The notes: a model not told the origin generated them from the sequence alone. A stretch of 64,000 nt of DNA from Polaribacter sp. SA4-10 (GCF_002163835.1 NZ_CP019331.1:1302001-1366000); one strand, 5' to 3'. Positions 28,142-36,411 are shown, numbered from the stretch's first letter. Made by a program: numbers and translations.

Positions 28142-28657
28142 TTATTTTTCAGATAATGTTTTAAGAATACCTGAAAGAGTTTGACCTCCTGATTGTAATG
28201 CTGAAATAACATTCTTAGCAGGCGATTGTAATAATCCAATGATTTCTCCAATAAGTTCTTCTCTAGATTTAATATCTACAAGAGCATCTAATTGATCATC
28301 TCCAATATATACAGATTCTTCAGCAAACGCTCCTTTTAAAAGAGGCTTGTCTGTTTTTTTTCTGAATTCTTTGATTAATTTTGCTGGAGCATTTGCTGCT
28401 TCAGAAATCATCATTGATGTATTACCTTTTAATACTGATGGTAAGTCTCCAAAATCTTTATCTGAAGCCTCCATTGCTTTCGCAAGTAATGTATTCTTAA
28501 CAACTGCTAACTCAACATTTGCTTTAAAACAAGCTCTACGTAAGTTTGAAGTAGCTAACGCATTTAAACCAGAAATATCTGCTAAATAAATTGTGTTAGT
28601 ATCTGCTAATCTTGCCGTTAAATCTTGTATTACTTGTGATTTCTCTTCTCTAGTCAT
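28142..28657 (-). CDS. rplJ: 50S ribosomal protein L10
   Basis: This 171-residue stalk base protein anchors L7/L12 dimers on 23S rRNA and in many bacteria represses its own operon. The N-terminal RNA-binding part (MTREEKSQVIQDLTARLADT, then ANVELAVVKNTLLAKA) and the C-terminal helix that binds L7/L12 (PAKNVISALQSGGQTLSGIL) are visible. Length is normal. It sits between rplA and rplL in the standard cluster. The gap to rplA is just 18 bp, leaving no room for a classical autoregulatory leader, so control probably differs from enterobacteria. Confidence 0.99.
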   Translation of the reverse strand: MTREEKSQVIQDLTARLADTNTIYLADISGLNALATSNLRRACFKANVELAVVKNTLLAKAMEASDKDFGDLPSVLKGNTSMMISEAANAPAKLIKEFRKKTDKPLLKGAFAEESVYIGDDQLDALVDIKSREELIGEIIGLLQSPAKNVISALQSGGQTLSGILKTLSEK

Positions 28658-28675
28658 AATTATAAGTTTAACGTA

Positions 28676-29365
28676 TTAATCAGCTTTTACTTCAACCTCA
28701 ATACTAGGACTCATTGTACTAGACATAAAAACACTTTTTACGTAAGTCCCTTTAGCTGTTGTTGGCTTCAGTTTAATAATTGTTTGTATTAATTCATTTG
28801 CATTTTCTTCAATCTTCTTAGCATCAAAAGATACTTTTCCAATTGCTGCATGTATAATACCAGTTTTATCAACTTTAAAATCGATTTTACCAGCTTTTAC
28901 ATCCTGAACAGCTTTTGCAACATCCATAGTTACTGTACCTGTCTTTGGATTAGGCATTAAACCTCTAGGACCTAAAATTCTTCCTAAGGGACCTAATTTA
29001 CCCATCACACTAGGCATGGTAATAATTACATCTACATCTGTCCATCCTCCTTTAATCTTCTGAAGATACTCATCTAAACCAACATAATCTGCACCTGCTG
29101 CTATAGCATCTGCTTCTTTATCTGGTGTAACTAATGCTAAAACTTTTACATCTTTTCCTGTTCCGTGAGGTAATGTTACTACACCACGTACCATTTGATT
29201 TGCTTTACGAGGATCTACTCCTAAACGTATTGCTAAATCTACTGATGCATCAAACTTTACATTAGTAATGTCTTTGACTAGAGCTGAAGCTGCTGCTAAA
29301 TCATAAGATTTAGAGCTATCTAACTTTGCGTGAGCTTCTTTTTGCTTTTTTGTTAATTTTGCCAT
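28676..29365 (-). CDS. rplA: 50S ribosomal protein L1
   Basis: This 229-residue protein of the mobile L1 stalk at the E-site contacts 23S rRNA and represses its own mRNA in many bacteria. Family marks include the N-terminal [50 protein letters not shown], the central [17 protein letters not shown] and [20 protein letters not shown]. It follows rplK by 20 bp and precedes rplJ by 18 bp, so the K-A-J-L block is a continuous transcription unit. The sequence is complete and of normal length. Confidence 0.99.
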   Translation of the reverse strand: MAKLTKKQKEAHAKLDSSKSYDLAAASALVKDITNVKFDASVDLAIRLGVDPRKANQMVRGVVTLPHGTGKDVKVLALVTPDKEADAIAAGADYVGLDEYLQKIKGGWTDVDVIITMPSVMGKLGPLGRILGPRGLMPNPKTGTVTMDVAKAVQDVKAGKIDFKVDKTGIIHAAIGKVSFDAKKIEENANELIQTIIKLKPTTAKGTYVKSVFMSSTMSPSIEVEVKAD

Positions 29366-29385
29366 TTTACTACTTTTTATAAAGT

Positions 29386-29823
29386 TTATGCTGGTGCATC
29401 ACCTTTTACTGTTAATCCCATAGAACGTGCTGTACCTGCAATCATACGCATTGCTGAAGAAATCTTAAAGGCATTTAAATCTACCATTTTGTCTTCTGCA
29501 ATAACTTGTATTTGATCCCAAGTAACTGATGCTACTTTCTTTCTGTTTGGTTCTCCTGAACCTTTTTTAATTTTGGCCGCTTCTAGTAACTGGACTGCTG
29601 CAGGAGGAGTTTTCACAACAAAATCAAAAGATTTGTCTTTAAAAACAGTAATAACAACAGGTAAAACTTTACCTTGTTTGTCTTGCGTTCTTGCATTAAA
29701 CTGTTTACAGAACTCCATAATGTTAACACCAGCAGCTCCTAAAGCAGGTCCAACCGGCGGCGATGGATTCGCTGCGCCTCCCTTTACTTGTAACTTAACT
29801 ACTTTACTAACTTCTTTTGCCAT
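29386..29823 (-). CDS. rplK: 50S ribosomal protein L11
   Basis: This 145-residue protein of the GTPase-associated centre binds 23S rRNA helices 43/44 and is needed for stringent-response sensing by RelA-type enzymes. The N-terminal [20 protein letters not shown], with the proline-rich loop that thiostrepton contacts, and the C-terminal RNA-binding domain ([15 protein letters not shown]) are clear. It begins 79 bp after nusG. Together with rplA, rplJ and rplL it forms the conserved stalk-protein block. Nothing unusual is seen. Confidence 0.99.
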   Translation of the reverse strand: MAKEVSKVVKLQVKGGAANPSPPVGPALGAAGVNIMEFCKQFNARTQDKQGKVLPVVITVFKDKSFDFVVKTPPAAVQLLEAAKIKKGSGEPNRKKVASVTWDQIQVIAEDKMVDLNAFKISSAMRMIAGTARSMGLTVKGDAPA

Positions 29824-29902
29824 TTTAAAAATGTTTAATGATTTGCTTTAATTTGGAAGCTAAAAACAAATCGGAATAAATATATATATATTTGTGTAAC
29901 AA

Positions 29903-30454
29903 TTATATCTTTTCTACTTGCATATAACTTAATTCTAATGGTGTTTTTCTTCCGAATATTTTAACCATTACTTCAAGCTTACGCTTTTCTTCATTTACCT
30001 TTTCAATAGTTCCATCAAATCCATTAAAAGGACCATCTACAACTTTTACTGTTTCTCCAATGTTAAAAGGGATTGCCATATTTTCATCTTGAATAGAAAG
30101 CTCATCAACTTTACCTAACATTCTATTCACTTCTGATTTTCTCATAGGAACAGGTTCACCACCTTTTGTTTCACCTAAAAAACCTATAACTCCAGTAATT
30201 GCTTTTATAACGTGAGGTACTTCTCCTGAAAGATTAGCCTCCACCATAATGTAACCTGGGAAAAAAGCTCTTTCTCTATTCACTTTTTTTCCATTTCTAA
30301 TTTGCACTACCTTCTCAGTAGGTACAATAACTTGACTTACATAATCAGACAAACCAACTCTAGAAATTTCAGTTTCAATATAAGCTTTTACTTTATTTTC
30401 CTGCCCTCCTATAGCTCTTACAACGTACCATTTCATAACTGAATCAGTCGCCAT
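29903..30454 (-). CDS. nusG: Transcription termination/antitermination factor NusG
   Basis: This 183-residue elongation factor bridges RNA polymerase with Rho or ribosomal S10. The N-terminal NGN domain is seen in WYVVRAIGGQENKVKAYIE and AFFPGYIMVEANLSGEV, and the C-terminal KOW domain in IGETVKVVDGPFNGFDGTIE. It is preceded by secE with a 2-bp gap, the standard secE-nusG pair. The start used here has residues MATDSVMKW. The second Met (position 7) is the start in many homologues, so the true start could be six codons later. Confidence 0.98.
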   Translation of the reverse strand: MATDSVMKWYVVRAIGGQENKVKAYIETEISRVGLSDYVSQVIVPTEKVVQIRNGKKVNRERAFFPGYIMVEANLSGEVPHVIKAITGVIGFLGETKGGEPVPMRKSEVNRMLGKVDELSIQDENMAIPFNIGETVKVVDGPFNGFDGTIEKVNEEKRKLEVMVKIFGRKTPLELSYMQVEKI

Positions 30455-30456
30455 AA

Positions 30457-30654
30457 TTAGTTAGATTTAAACATTGAGAAAAAGTTATCCAAACCAGATT
30501 GAAAAACATAATCAATACCAGCTACTGCTAATGCAAACAAAATTGTAAAAACAGCTACAGTAACAGTGGTTTTCTGAGCATCTTCTTTAGATATCCATGT
30601 CATATGATTACCTAATTCATCGAAAGAATCTTTAATATATTGTATGAATTTCAT
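30457..30654 (-). CDS. secE: Preprotein translocase subunit SecE
   Basis: This 65-residue single-span subunit clamps the two halves of SecY. The amphipathic N-terminal helix with the conserved ELGNHMTWISKEDAQKTT segment is followed by one membrane span (TVTVAVFTILFALAVAGIDY, about 31-50) and a short tail. This short form is the norm outside the gamma-proteobacteria. It lies directly after tRNA-Trp and 2 bp before nusG. The arrangement tRNA-Trp-secE-nusG is shared with many Bacteroidota and other bacteria. Confidence 0.97.
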   Translation of the reverse strand: MKFIQYIKDSFDELGNHMTWISKEDAQKTTVTVAVFTILFALAVAGIDYVFQSGLDNFFSMFKSN

Positions 30655-30673
30655 CTTATCTTTTATGTTTTTG

Positions 30674-30745
30674 CACGGGCGGAGAGATTCGAACTCCCGA
30701 CAGCTGGTTTTGGAGACCAGTGCTCTACCGCTGAACTACGCCCGT
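30674..30745 (-). tRNA. tRNA-Trp (anticodon CCA)
   Basis: 72-nt cloverleaf on the minus strand: acceptor ACGGGCG/CGCCCGT, D-arm AGTTCAGCGGTAGAGC, anticodon stem CTGGT/ACCAG around CTCCAAA (CCA), T-loop GTTCGAATC and discriminator G. It lies between tuf and secE, inside the transcription unit. Confidence 0.97.
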
Positions 30746-30760
30746 ATATATTTTATTCAT

Positions 30761-30792
30761 AAAGGCGTCCCGACAAAATCGAGACACCCTTT
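30761..30792 (-). terminator. Imperfect hairpin after tuf
   Basis: AAAGGCGTCCCGA pairs with TCGAGACACCCTTT apart from a few mismatches, about 30 bp after the tuf stop and before tRNA-Trp. No T-run follows on the minus strand, so it may be a partial terminator or a processing signal for the tRNA. Confidence 0.5.
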
Positions 30793-30821
30793 AGATTATT
30801 ATTAATAAACTAATTTTTAAA

Positions 30822-32009
30822 TTAGTCTAAAATTTCAGTTACCTGACCTGCACCAACTGTTCTACCTCCTTCACGGATAGCAAAACGTAAACCTAAGTTT
30901 AATGCAATTGGCTGAATCAAATCAACTGTAATTGTTAAGTTATCTCCTGGCATTACCATTTCAACTCCTTCAGGTAAAACAATAGTACCTGTAACATCTG
31001 TAGTTCTTACATAGAACTGAGGACGATAGTTGTTATGAAATGGAGTGTGACGACCACCTTCTTCTTTCTTAAGAACATAAACTTCTGCTTTAAACTTAGC
31101 ATGTGGAGTTACAGAACCTGGCTTACAGATTACCATTCCTCTTTTTATATCTTCTTTTGCAACACCTCTTAATAAGATACCTGCATTATCTCCAGCTTCA
31201 CCTCTATCTAAGATTTGACGGAACATTTCAATACCAGTAATAGTAGAAACCATTTTCTCAGCTCCCATACCAATAATATCAACAGAATCTCCTGTATTAG
31301 CAATACCAGTCTCAATACGACCAGTAGCTACAGTACCACGTCCAGTAATAGAAAATACATCTTCTACTGGCATTAAGAAATCTTTATCAATTTCTCTTAA
31401 AGGCTCTTCAATCCAAGTATCACAAGCTTCCATTAATTCTAAAACAGTGTCAACCCATTTTTGCTCTCCATTTAAAGCACCTAAAGCTGAACCAGCAATT
31501 ACAGGTCCATTATCACCATCATAATCATAGAAAGAAAGTAATTCTCTTACTTCCATATCAACTAATTCTACTAATTCTTCATCATCAACCATATCCACTT
31601 TATTCATGAATACTACCATACGAGGAATACCAACTTGGCGTCCTAATAAGATATGCTCTCTAGTTTGTGGCATTGGACCATCTGTAGCCGCAACCACTAA
31701 AATTGCACCGTCCATTTGAGCAGCACCTGTTACCATATTCTTCACATAATCCGCGTGACCTGGACAGTCAACGTGCGCATAGTGACGATTAGCAGTTTGA
31801 TACTCAACGTGAGAAGTGTTAATAGTAATACCTCTTTCTTTTTCTTCTGGTGCATTATCAATCTGATCAAAAGATTTAGATTCGCAGAAACCTGCATCCG
31901 ATAATACTTTAGTAATAGCCGCAGTTAAAGTAGTTTTACCGTGATCTACGTGTCCGATAGTACCAATGTTTAAGTGTGGTTTCGAACGGTCAAAAGTTCC
32001 TTTTGCCAT
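30822..32009 (-). CDS. tuf: Elongation factor Tu
   Basis: This 395-residue GTPase delivers aminoacyl-tRNA to the ribosome. G-domain motifs are GHVDHGKT (about 19-26), the switch I region [17 protein letters not shown] (81-85), NKVD (about 136-139) and GSAL (near 174). Domains 2 and 3 contain [11 protein letters not shown] and [11 protein letters not shown], and the C-terminus is complete. It is preceded by four tRNA genes for Thr, Tyr, Gly and Thr, so mRNA and tRNAs are probably made as one precursor. Only one tuf copy lies in this window. Nothing suggests elfamycin resistance, but this was not examined residue by residue. Confidence 0.99.
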   Translation of the reverse strand: MAKGTFDRSKPHLNIGTIGHVDHGKTTLTAAITKVLSDAGFCESKSFDQIDNAPEEKERGITINTSHVEYQTANRHYAHVDCPGHADYVKNMVTGAAQMDGAILVVAATDGPMPQTREHILLGRQVGIPRMVVFMNKVDMVDDEELVELVDMEVRELLSFYDYDGDNGPVIAGSALGALNGEQKWVDTVLELMEACDTWIEEPLREIDKDFLMPVEDVFSITGRGTVATGRIETGIANTGDSVDIIGMGAEKMVSTITGIEMFRQILDRGEAGDNAGILLRGVAKEDIKRGMVICKPGSVTPHAKFKAEVYVLKKEEGGRHTPFHNNYRPQFYVRTTDVTGTIVLPEGVEMVMPGDNLTITVDLIQPIALNLGLRFAIREGGRTVGAGQVTEILD

Positions 32010-32067
32010 AATTATTAATTTTAATTCTTAGTTTAAATATATTAGTGTCTAATAATACGTATTAATG

Positions 32068-32140
32068 AGCCAGCGATGAGATTTGAACTCACGACCTCAT
32101 CCCTACCAAGGATGCGCTCTACCAACTGAGCTACACCGGC
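32068..32140 (-). tRNA. tRNA-Thr (anticodon GGT)
   Basis: 73-nt cloverleaf: acceptor GCCGGTG/CGCTGGC (with G-T wobble), anticodon arm ATCCTTGGTAGGGAT (GGT), T-loop GTTCAAATC, discriminator T. Closest of the four tRNAs to tuf. Confidence 0.96.
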
Positions 32141-32154
32141 TTGTTGATATTTTG

Positions 32155-32227
32155 AGCGAAAGACCGGGTTCGAACCGGCGACATTCAGCTTGGAAGGCTG
32201 ACGCTCTACCAACTGAGCTACTTTCGC
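32155..32227 (-). tRNA. tRNA-Gly (anticodon TCC)
   Basis: 73-nt cloverleaf: acceptor GCGAAAG/CTTTCGC, anticodon arm CAGCCTTCCAAGCTG (TCC), T-loop GTTCGAACC, discriminator T. It is 14 bp upstream of tRNA-Thr(GGT). Confidence 0.96.
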
Positions 32228-32241
32228 AATATGTAAATTTG

Positions 32242-32323
32242 TGGGGAGAGCAGGATTCGAACCTGCGAAGACGTAGTCAACGGAGTTACAGTCCGTCCTC
32301 GTTGGCCGCTTGAGTATCTCCCC
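32242..32323 (-). tRNA. tRNA-Tyr (anticodon GTA)
   Basis: 82-nt class II tRNA with long variable arm: acceptor GGGGAGA/TCTCCCC, anticodon loop GACTGTAACTC (GTA), T-loop GTTCGAATC, discriminator A. Confidence 0.96.
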
Positions 32324-32358
32324 TTTAATTTACTATTTTAATGAACTTGTTGTTTTTG

Positions 32359-32432
32359 AGCCGATGGAGGGACTCGAACCCACGACCTGCTGATTACAAA
32401 TCAGCTGCTCTAGCCAGCTGAGCTACATCGGC
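32359..32432 (-). tRNA. tRNA-Thr (anticodon TGT)
   Basis: 74-nt cloverleaf: acceptor GCCGATG/CATCGGC, anticodon arm CTGATTTGTAATCAG (TGT), T-loop GTTCGAGTC, discriminator T. First gene of the tRNA-tuf unit. Confidence 0.96.
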
Positions 32433-32472
32433 TTTTGATGCAAAAAAACAACCCGCTATTTCTAACGGATTG

Positions 32473-32480
32473 CAAATGTA
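32473..32480 (-). promoter_or_regulatory. Bacteroidota -7 element (TACATTTG) for the tRNA-tuf unit
   Basis: On the minus strand TACATTTG matches the TAnnTTTG consensus 40 bp upstream of tRNA-Thr(TGT). A small stem CCGTTA-GAAA-TAGCGG follows in the predicted leader. The -33 element is not clear. Confidence 0.6.
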
Positions 32481-32549
32481 TAACGTTTTTTTATATTCTA
32501 AAACTTTTTGTAATTATATTTTCACTTTTTTTTGCTTTTTTTTCACTTT

Positions 32550-32858
32550 TTAAGAGATAAGAGAGTCTCTGTGCTTTTCTTTTGACCTTTTCAACTGTCT
32601 TTTAAGGGAATCTACCGCCAAATTAATGCCTTCTTCAAAAGTTCTTGTCTCTCTTTTTATTATTAATTCACTTCCAGGTATGTTAATTTTAATCTCTGTT
32701 ATCTTATTTTCCTTGTCACTTGTGTTCTGAACTTTTAAAAAAACTTCTGCATCTACTATTTTATCATGATACTTTGCCAGTGATTCTACTTTTTTTTCTG
32801 CTAAATTAATTAATTCAGCATCTGCATTAAAGTTAACTGATTGTGTGAATACTTTCAT
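32550..32858 (-). CDS. hpf: Ribosome hibernation/translation inhibition factor (HPF/RaiA, short form)
   Basis: This 102-residue protein of the S30AE family binds the decoding site of idle 30S subunits. The core reads MKVFTQSVNFNADAELINLA, then KVESLAKYHDKIVDAEVFLK, TEIKINIPGSELIIKRE and SVDSLKRQLKRSKEKH, covering the full beta-alpha-beta-beta-beta-alpha fold with its basic last helix. It lacks the dimerisation tail of long HPF. It lies 3 bp after xerC, in the order rpsU-xerC-hpf that is common in this phylum, and just upstream of the tRNA-tuf unit with its own promoter. The exact subtype (HPF versus RaiA) is uncertain. Confidence 0.93.
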   Translation of the reverse strand: MKVFTQSVNFNADAELINLAEKKVESLAKYHDKIVDAEVFLKVQNTSDKENKITEIKINIPGSELIIKRETRTFEEGINLAVDSLKRQLKRSKEKHRDSLIS

Positions 32859-32861
32859 AAA

Positions 32862-33749
32862 TTATTCTTTTTTATTGCTCCTAGGGTGAGCTTGATTATA
32901 CACTTTTTGTATTTCACTAAGACTATTGTGCGTATAGACTTGTGTAGAAGCTAAAGAGGAATGCCCTAGCAATTCTTTAACTGAATTTAAATCTGCCCCT
33001 TCATTTAAAAGATGAGTAGCAAAAGAGTGCCTTAATATATGTGGGCTCTTTTTAACCTTTGATGAGACTCTACTAAAGTAAGAATTTATTACTCTGTAGA
33101 CAAGAGTTTCATATATTTTATTTCCTTTTATAGTAATAAACAACTCCGCTACACCTACTGAGAATTGTTTCTTTAATTCTAAATATTCTTTTAAAGTTTT
33201 TATAACTGACTGCAACAAAGGAACAAACCTTTCTTTATTTCTTTTTCCAAGTACTTTTATTGTTCTATCTGAAAAACAAATATTCTTTTGCTTTATATTG
33301 ATAAGTTCTGCTCTTCTAATGCCTGTGGAGTAAAAAAGCTCAACGATTAACTTATTTCTTACAGAAACAAAATCATTTTTTGAACTGATATTAATTATTA
33401 CAGCGTTAATTTCTTTTGATGAAAAGGGCACTTGAACTTTCTTAGCTACTTTTAAAGCTTTGTGCTTAGAAAGTGGGTTTTCTTCTATTTGATGTGTTTT
33501 CTGTAAAAACTTATAGAAACTTTTTAAGGAACTGATTTTTCTATTAATACTTCTATTTGAAACTTCTAAAGCTACCAAACTCACTATCCAACTTCTTATT
33601 TGTGAATAATGAACTTCAACTAAATTTTCTTGATTGTATTCCGTTTCGCAAAAATCTCTAAATGAAATTAAATCATTTTTATATGCAGTTACTGTATGTA
33701 CTGAATATTTTTTCTCTAACGATAAATATTCTAAAAATGATTTTATCAA
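32862..33749 (-). CDS. xerC: Tyrosine recombinase XerC/XerD-type
   Basis: This 295-residue site-specific recombinase has an N-terminal SAM-like core-binding domain (1-95, with LEKKYSVHTVTAYKNDLISF) and a C-terminal catalytic domain. Catalytic residues are visible as Arg in TGIRRAEL, the Lys-bearing turn IKVLGKRNKERFVPL, HxxR in HILRHSFATHLL, His in LLGHSSLASTQ and the Tyr nucleophile in VYTHNS. The chromosome-core location between rpsU and hpf indicates a housekeeping Xer protein that resolves chromosome dimers, rather than an integrase. Whether it is the XerC or XerD partner cannot be told from one copy. Confidence 0.92.
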   Translation of the reverse strand: MIKSFLEYLSLEKKYSVHTVTAYKNDLISFRDFCETEYNQENLVEVHYSQIRSWIVSLVALEVSNRSINRKISSLKSFYKFLQKTHQIEENPLSKHKALKVAKKVQVPFSSKEINAVIINISSKNDFVSVRNKLIVELFYSTGIRRAELINIKQKNICFSDRTIKVLGKRNKERFVPLLQSVIKTLKEYLELKKQFSVGVAELFITIKGNKIYETLVYRVINSYFSRVSSKVKKSPHILRHSFATHLLNEGADLNSVKELLGHSSLASTQVYTHNSLSEIQKVYNQAHPRSNKKE

Positions 33750-33800
33750 ATTAATTAGTTCTTGATTCTTAGTAAAATTACAAAATTTTAAGCAAAAAAA

Positions 33801-33830
33801 AATCCCATACTGAAAAAACAGTATGAGATT
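33801..33830 (-). terminator. Terminator of rpsU
   Basis: Stem AATCCCATACTG / CAGTATGAGATT (one mismatch, 6-nt loop). On the minus strand it is followed by nine T, a textbook intrinsic terminator 25 bp after rpsU. Confidence 0.9.
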
Positions 33831-33854
33831 TATATTTTAAAAAACAAGTTATTT

Positions 33855-34052
33855 CTAACCTACTTCTTCTTGTGTTCTTAATCTTTGTACATAAGACGCT
33901 TTAATCATCTGAGCTCTTTTAGCTACTGATGGCTTCATGAAGTTCTTTCTACTACGTAGATTCTTCATTGTCTTAGTTCTATCGAATTTTCTTTTGTAGC
34001 GTTTTAAAGCTCTATCGATGTTCTCTCCTTCTTTGATTGGTATAATTAACAT
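33855..34052 (-). CDS. rpsU: 30S ribosomal protein S21
   Basis: This 65-residue, very basic protein lies near the anti-Shine-Dalgarno region of 16S rRNA. It reads MLIIPIKEGENIDRALKRYK followed by the Arg/Lys-rich KFDRTKTMKNLRSRKNFMKP and a helical tail. In this phylum S21 takes part in hiding the anti-SD sequence, which fits the lack of SD motifs in this window. The gene has a purine/pyrimidine stretch GGAGGTG a few bases before its ATG on the minus strand, i.e. a real Shine-Dalgarno, unusual here and consistent with known SD-based autocontrol of rpsU in Bacteroidota. Confidence 0.97.
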   Translation of the reverse strand: MLIIPIKEGENIDRALKRYKRKFDRTKTMKNLRSRKNFMKPSVAKRAQMIKASYVQRLRTQEEVG

Positions 34053-34063
34053 ATTTGGGCACC

Positions 34064-34072
34064 TCCTTTCAT
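34064..34072 (-). promoter_or_regulatory. Strong Shine-Dalgarno before rpsU
   Basis: The plus-strand text GGCACCTCCTTTC at 34060-34072 reads GAAAGGAGGTGCC on the minus strand, giving AAGGAGGTG about 11 nt before the rpsU ATG at 34052. It is the only clear full SD I noticed in the window. Confidence 0.85.
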
Positions 34073-34195
34073 AAGTATTTTCTATATTTTGAATAGTTTT
34101 AAAAACTATTAGGTTTATTTTTTGGATTGCAAATATAATTACTAATTATGAATTGACAATTATTATTTACAAATTATTTATTAAGCCTGTATTTT

Positions 34196-34284
34196 GCGTT
34201 AGGGATTGAACGGTTTGTTTGAGCTCTTTTGTTTTGATAAAAAAAAAGCGAGTAATGAAAGCCCGACCTTTTTAGAGAACGCCC
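34196..34284. repeat. Flavobacterial intergenic element (GCGTTAGGG ... AAAGCCCGACC ... AACGCCC)
   Basis: This 89-bp block begins GCGTTAGGGATTGAA and ends in AAGCCCGACC and AACGCCC. The outer GCGTT/AACGC ends are inverted, and an inner GAGCTCTTTT/AAAAAGCGAG pair can form a second stem. From memory, elements with these conserved ends recur between genes in many Flavobacteriaceae. It lies between the acyl-CoA dehydrogenase and rpsU genes. It may be a REP-like repeat or a structured RNA. Only one copy is in this window. Confidence 0.6.
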
Positions 34285-34318
34285 AAATAAACAATACCTA
34301 AAAGCGAAATTCCATAAA

Positions 34319-35482
34319 CTATGTTGCTGGCTTATATTCTTTTTTATCGATAATAATTTTTGAAATTATATCTTTTAGAATTTCTGATGTTCCTCCTCCA
34401 ATTGGACCTAATCTGCTATCGCGAAATAAACGAGCCATTGGATATTCTTCCATATACCCATAACCGCCTAATAATTGCAAAGCATCATAAATTACACTGT
34501 CTGCTATTCTAGTTGCAGTTAATTTAGCCATAGATGCTTCTTTAACTACATATTGACCATCATTTAATCTTTTTGCAATTGAATAATTAAACTCTTTACA
34601 CATTTCTACTTCACTCGCCATTTCTGCAACTTTATGACGTAGTGCTTGGAATTTATCTAAAGATTTACCAAAAGCTTGACGCTCTGACATATATTGTATT
34701 GCATAATCTACAGCAAATTCTGCTCTTGCATGTGCATTAATTGCCATGATTAAACGTTCTAACGCAAAATGTTGCATTATATAAGAAAAGCCTTTTCCTT
34801 CTTCTCCCATTAAATTTTCTGTTGGAATTTCTACATTATCAAAAGCAATTTCTCCTGTATCGGAAGCTTTCCAGCCTAATTTATCTAATTTTGTTGATGA
34901 AATACCTGGCGTCTCTCTATCAATAACAAAAATACTCATTCCTGCATGTTTAGCTTCTGGATCTGTTTTAGCTGCTAAAACCAAATAATCTGAATAAACA
35001 CCATTTGTTATAAATGTTTTGGAACCATTAATAATGTATTTATCTCCTTTTTTTATAGCGGTAGTCCTCATACCTGCAACATCACTTCCACCAAAAGGTT
35101 CTGAAATACACAAACAACCTACTTTATCTCCCTCTATACTTGGAGTTAAATATTCTTTTTTTATTCTATCGTCTCCTTCTTTATTAATATGAGTCATGGC
35201 TAAATACTCATGAGCCCACATTGCTGCAGCAAAACCACCAGAATTTATTTTTTGCAATTCCTCTAAAAAGATAACTGTATAAAAAAGATCTAGATTTAAT
35301 CCACCATATTGCTCTGGAGAATTTAAACCAAAATACCCCATTTCTCCAAATTTTTTCCAAATAAAACGATCTATCGTTCCAGTTTTTTCCCATTTATCAA
35401 TATGAGGAACAACTTCTTTCTGTAAAAATTCTTTAAAACTTTTTCTAAAAGCTTCATGCTCTTCAGTAAAATACATACTCAT
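34319..35482 (-). CDS. Acyl-CoA dehydrogenase
   Basis: This 387-residue FAD flavoenzyme introduces a trans double bond in acyl-CoA during fatty-acid or branched-chain breakdown and passes electrons to ETF. The N-terminal helical domain, the central beta domain with CLCISEPFGGSDVAGMRTTA (about 127-146) and FITNGVYSDYLVL, and the C-terminal helical domain with QAFGKSLDKFQALRHKVAEM and QLLGGYGYMEEYPMARLFRD are complete. Two candidate catalytic Glu are seen: one in ALERLIMA (isovaleryl/long-chain type) and one in GGTSEILK (short/medium-chain type). Substrate chain length therefore cannot be assigned. It stands 20 bp downstream of the HhH protein gene on the same strand. Confidence 0.95.
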   Translation of the reverse strand: MSMYFTEEHEAFRKSFKEFLQKEVVPHIDKWEKTGTIDRFIWKKFGEMGYFGLNSPEQYGGLNLDLFYTVIFLEELQKINSGGFAAAMWAHEYLAMTHINKEGDDRIKKEYLTPSIEGDKVGCLCISEPFGGSDVAGMRTTAIKKGDKYIINGSKTFITNGVYSDYLVLAAKTDPEAKHAGMSIFVIDRETPGISSTKLDKLGWKASDTGEIAFDNVEIPTENLMGEEGKGFSYIMQHFALERLIMAINAHARAEFAVDYAIQYMSERQAFGKSLDKFQALRHKVAEMASEVEMCKEFNYSIAKRLNDGQYVVKEASMAKLTATRIADSVIYDALQLLGGYGYMEEYPMARLFRDSRLGPIGGGTSEILKDIISKIIIDKKEYKPAT

Positions 35483-35502
35483 ACCTCTAATTTGTTGTTT
35501 GT

Positions 35503-36396
35503 TTATTTCGCTTCCAAATATAAGGTTATTCTATGGTATTTCTCAATAGGAAAACCATCAATCTTTTTGAGTTCTTCGATTGACTGAAACTCTGCAACTT
35601 CATCTCTATAATTAAAAATCATTTTACATAGATTATAATCGATATAGGGATTTTTTAACAAATTTTTAAAAGAGACTGTATTTACGTTTTTTTTCTTAAT
35701 TAGTGGTTTTTCTATTATTTTAAAAGTTGATAAAACTTTGTCCACCACTTGTTTTTCGATACCCCAAACTTCATATAATTGTTCGTTTATAGAAAATCCT
35801 TGAAGTTTACTCTTGTAATTTAGTATTCTTTCTGATAATTTTTCTCCTATTCCATTAATGGTTTGTAAATCTAAAAGGGTTGCTTTGTTAATATCTGTAG
35901 TTGATACTTTTTTCTTTTCGAAAGACTTATAGACGGAATTATAAGAAACTTCACCCTTTTTAGTGGCTTGATTTTGTTTTACAACCCAATCTGGGAATTT
36001 AAAATAGGTAGAAATCTTAGTTAATAAACTATCTGAGACCTTCGTTATTTTTTGAAATTCATTTTTTGAGTTGATGAATTTATTTGTTTTTCTAAAAGCT
36101 AAAAGTCTATCTATTTCTTCTAGAGACATTCCTAATTGTTCCCCTTTATAATCTGTAATATAGTTAGGATTAAAAGGATAAATTTTAGGCTTCCTGTTTT
36201 CAATTTCTATTAAACTCAAACTATCAATTTGTTTATGAAAAGCGATAAGTTCTGTTTGATTTGTTTCTATAATTTCATCCGAAGAAAAATTACCAAAAAC
36301 AATAAACACTTGCACTATTATAATAAGGACTAATAAAAAGAAAATCCCATTTCTTTGGCTTTTGTTATACCAGAAATGGGATTTAAATATTTTCAT
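35503..36396 (-). CDS. Helix-hairpin-helix (ComEA-like) membrane-anchored protein
   Basis: This 297-residue protein has one N-terminal membrane span (about 19-36, FFLLVLIIIVQVFIVFG) and a periplasmic part with three HhH modules. The clearest is INKATLLDLQTINGIGEKLS at about 172-191, where GIGEKLSERI is the DNA-backbone-binding hairpin. A degenerate module lies near 80-130 and another near 240-297 ending KKIDGFPIEKYHRITLYL. ComEA-type proteins bind DNA during uptake, but this longer triple-HhH form is widespread in Bacteroidota without proven competence. No other competence gene is nearby. DNA binding in the periplasm is the likely activity. Confidence 0.85.
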   Translation of the reverse strand: MKIFKSHFWYNKSQRNGIFFLLVLIIIVQVFIVFGNFSSDEIIETNQTELIAFHKQIDSLSLIEIENRKPKIYPFNPNYITDYKGEQLGMSLEEIDRLLAFRKTNKFINSKNEFQKITKVSDSLLTKISTYFKFPDWVVKQNQATKKGEVSYNSVYKSFEKKKVSTTDINKATLLDLQTINGIGEKLSERILNYKSKLQGFSINEQLYEVWGIEKQVVDKVLSTFKIIEKPLIKKKNVNTVSFKNLLKNPYIDYNLCKMIFNYRDEVAEFQSIEELKKIDGFPIEKYHRITLYLEAK

Positions 36397-36411
36397 AAAA
36401 CGTATCTTACA

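Noticed and set aside
32083..32313. 76-codon ORF across the tRNA cluster on the plus strand
   Set aside because: It is the antisense reading of three tRNA genes (RPGSNRR- and EQDSNLRRR-type text is a known tRNA artefact).
32862..33749. Integrase of a mobile element
   Set aside because: The recombinase sits between rpsU and hpf in a conserved core block, with no attachment-site repeats beside the nearby tRNAs.
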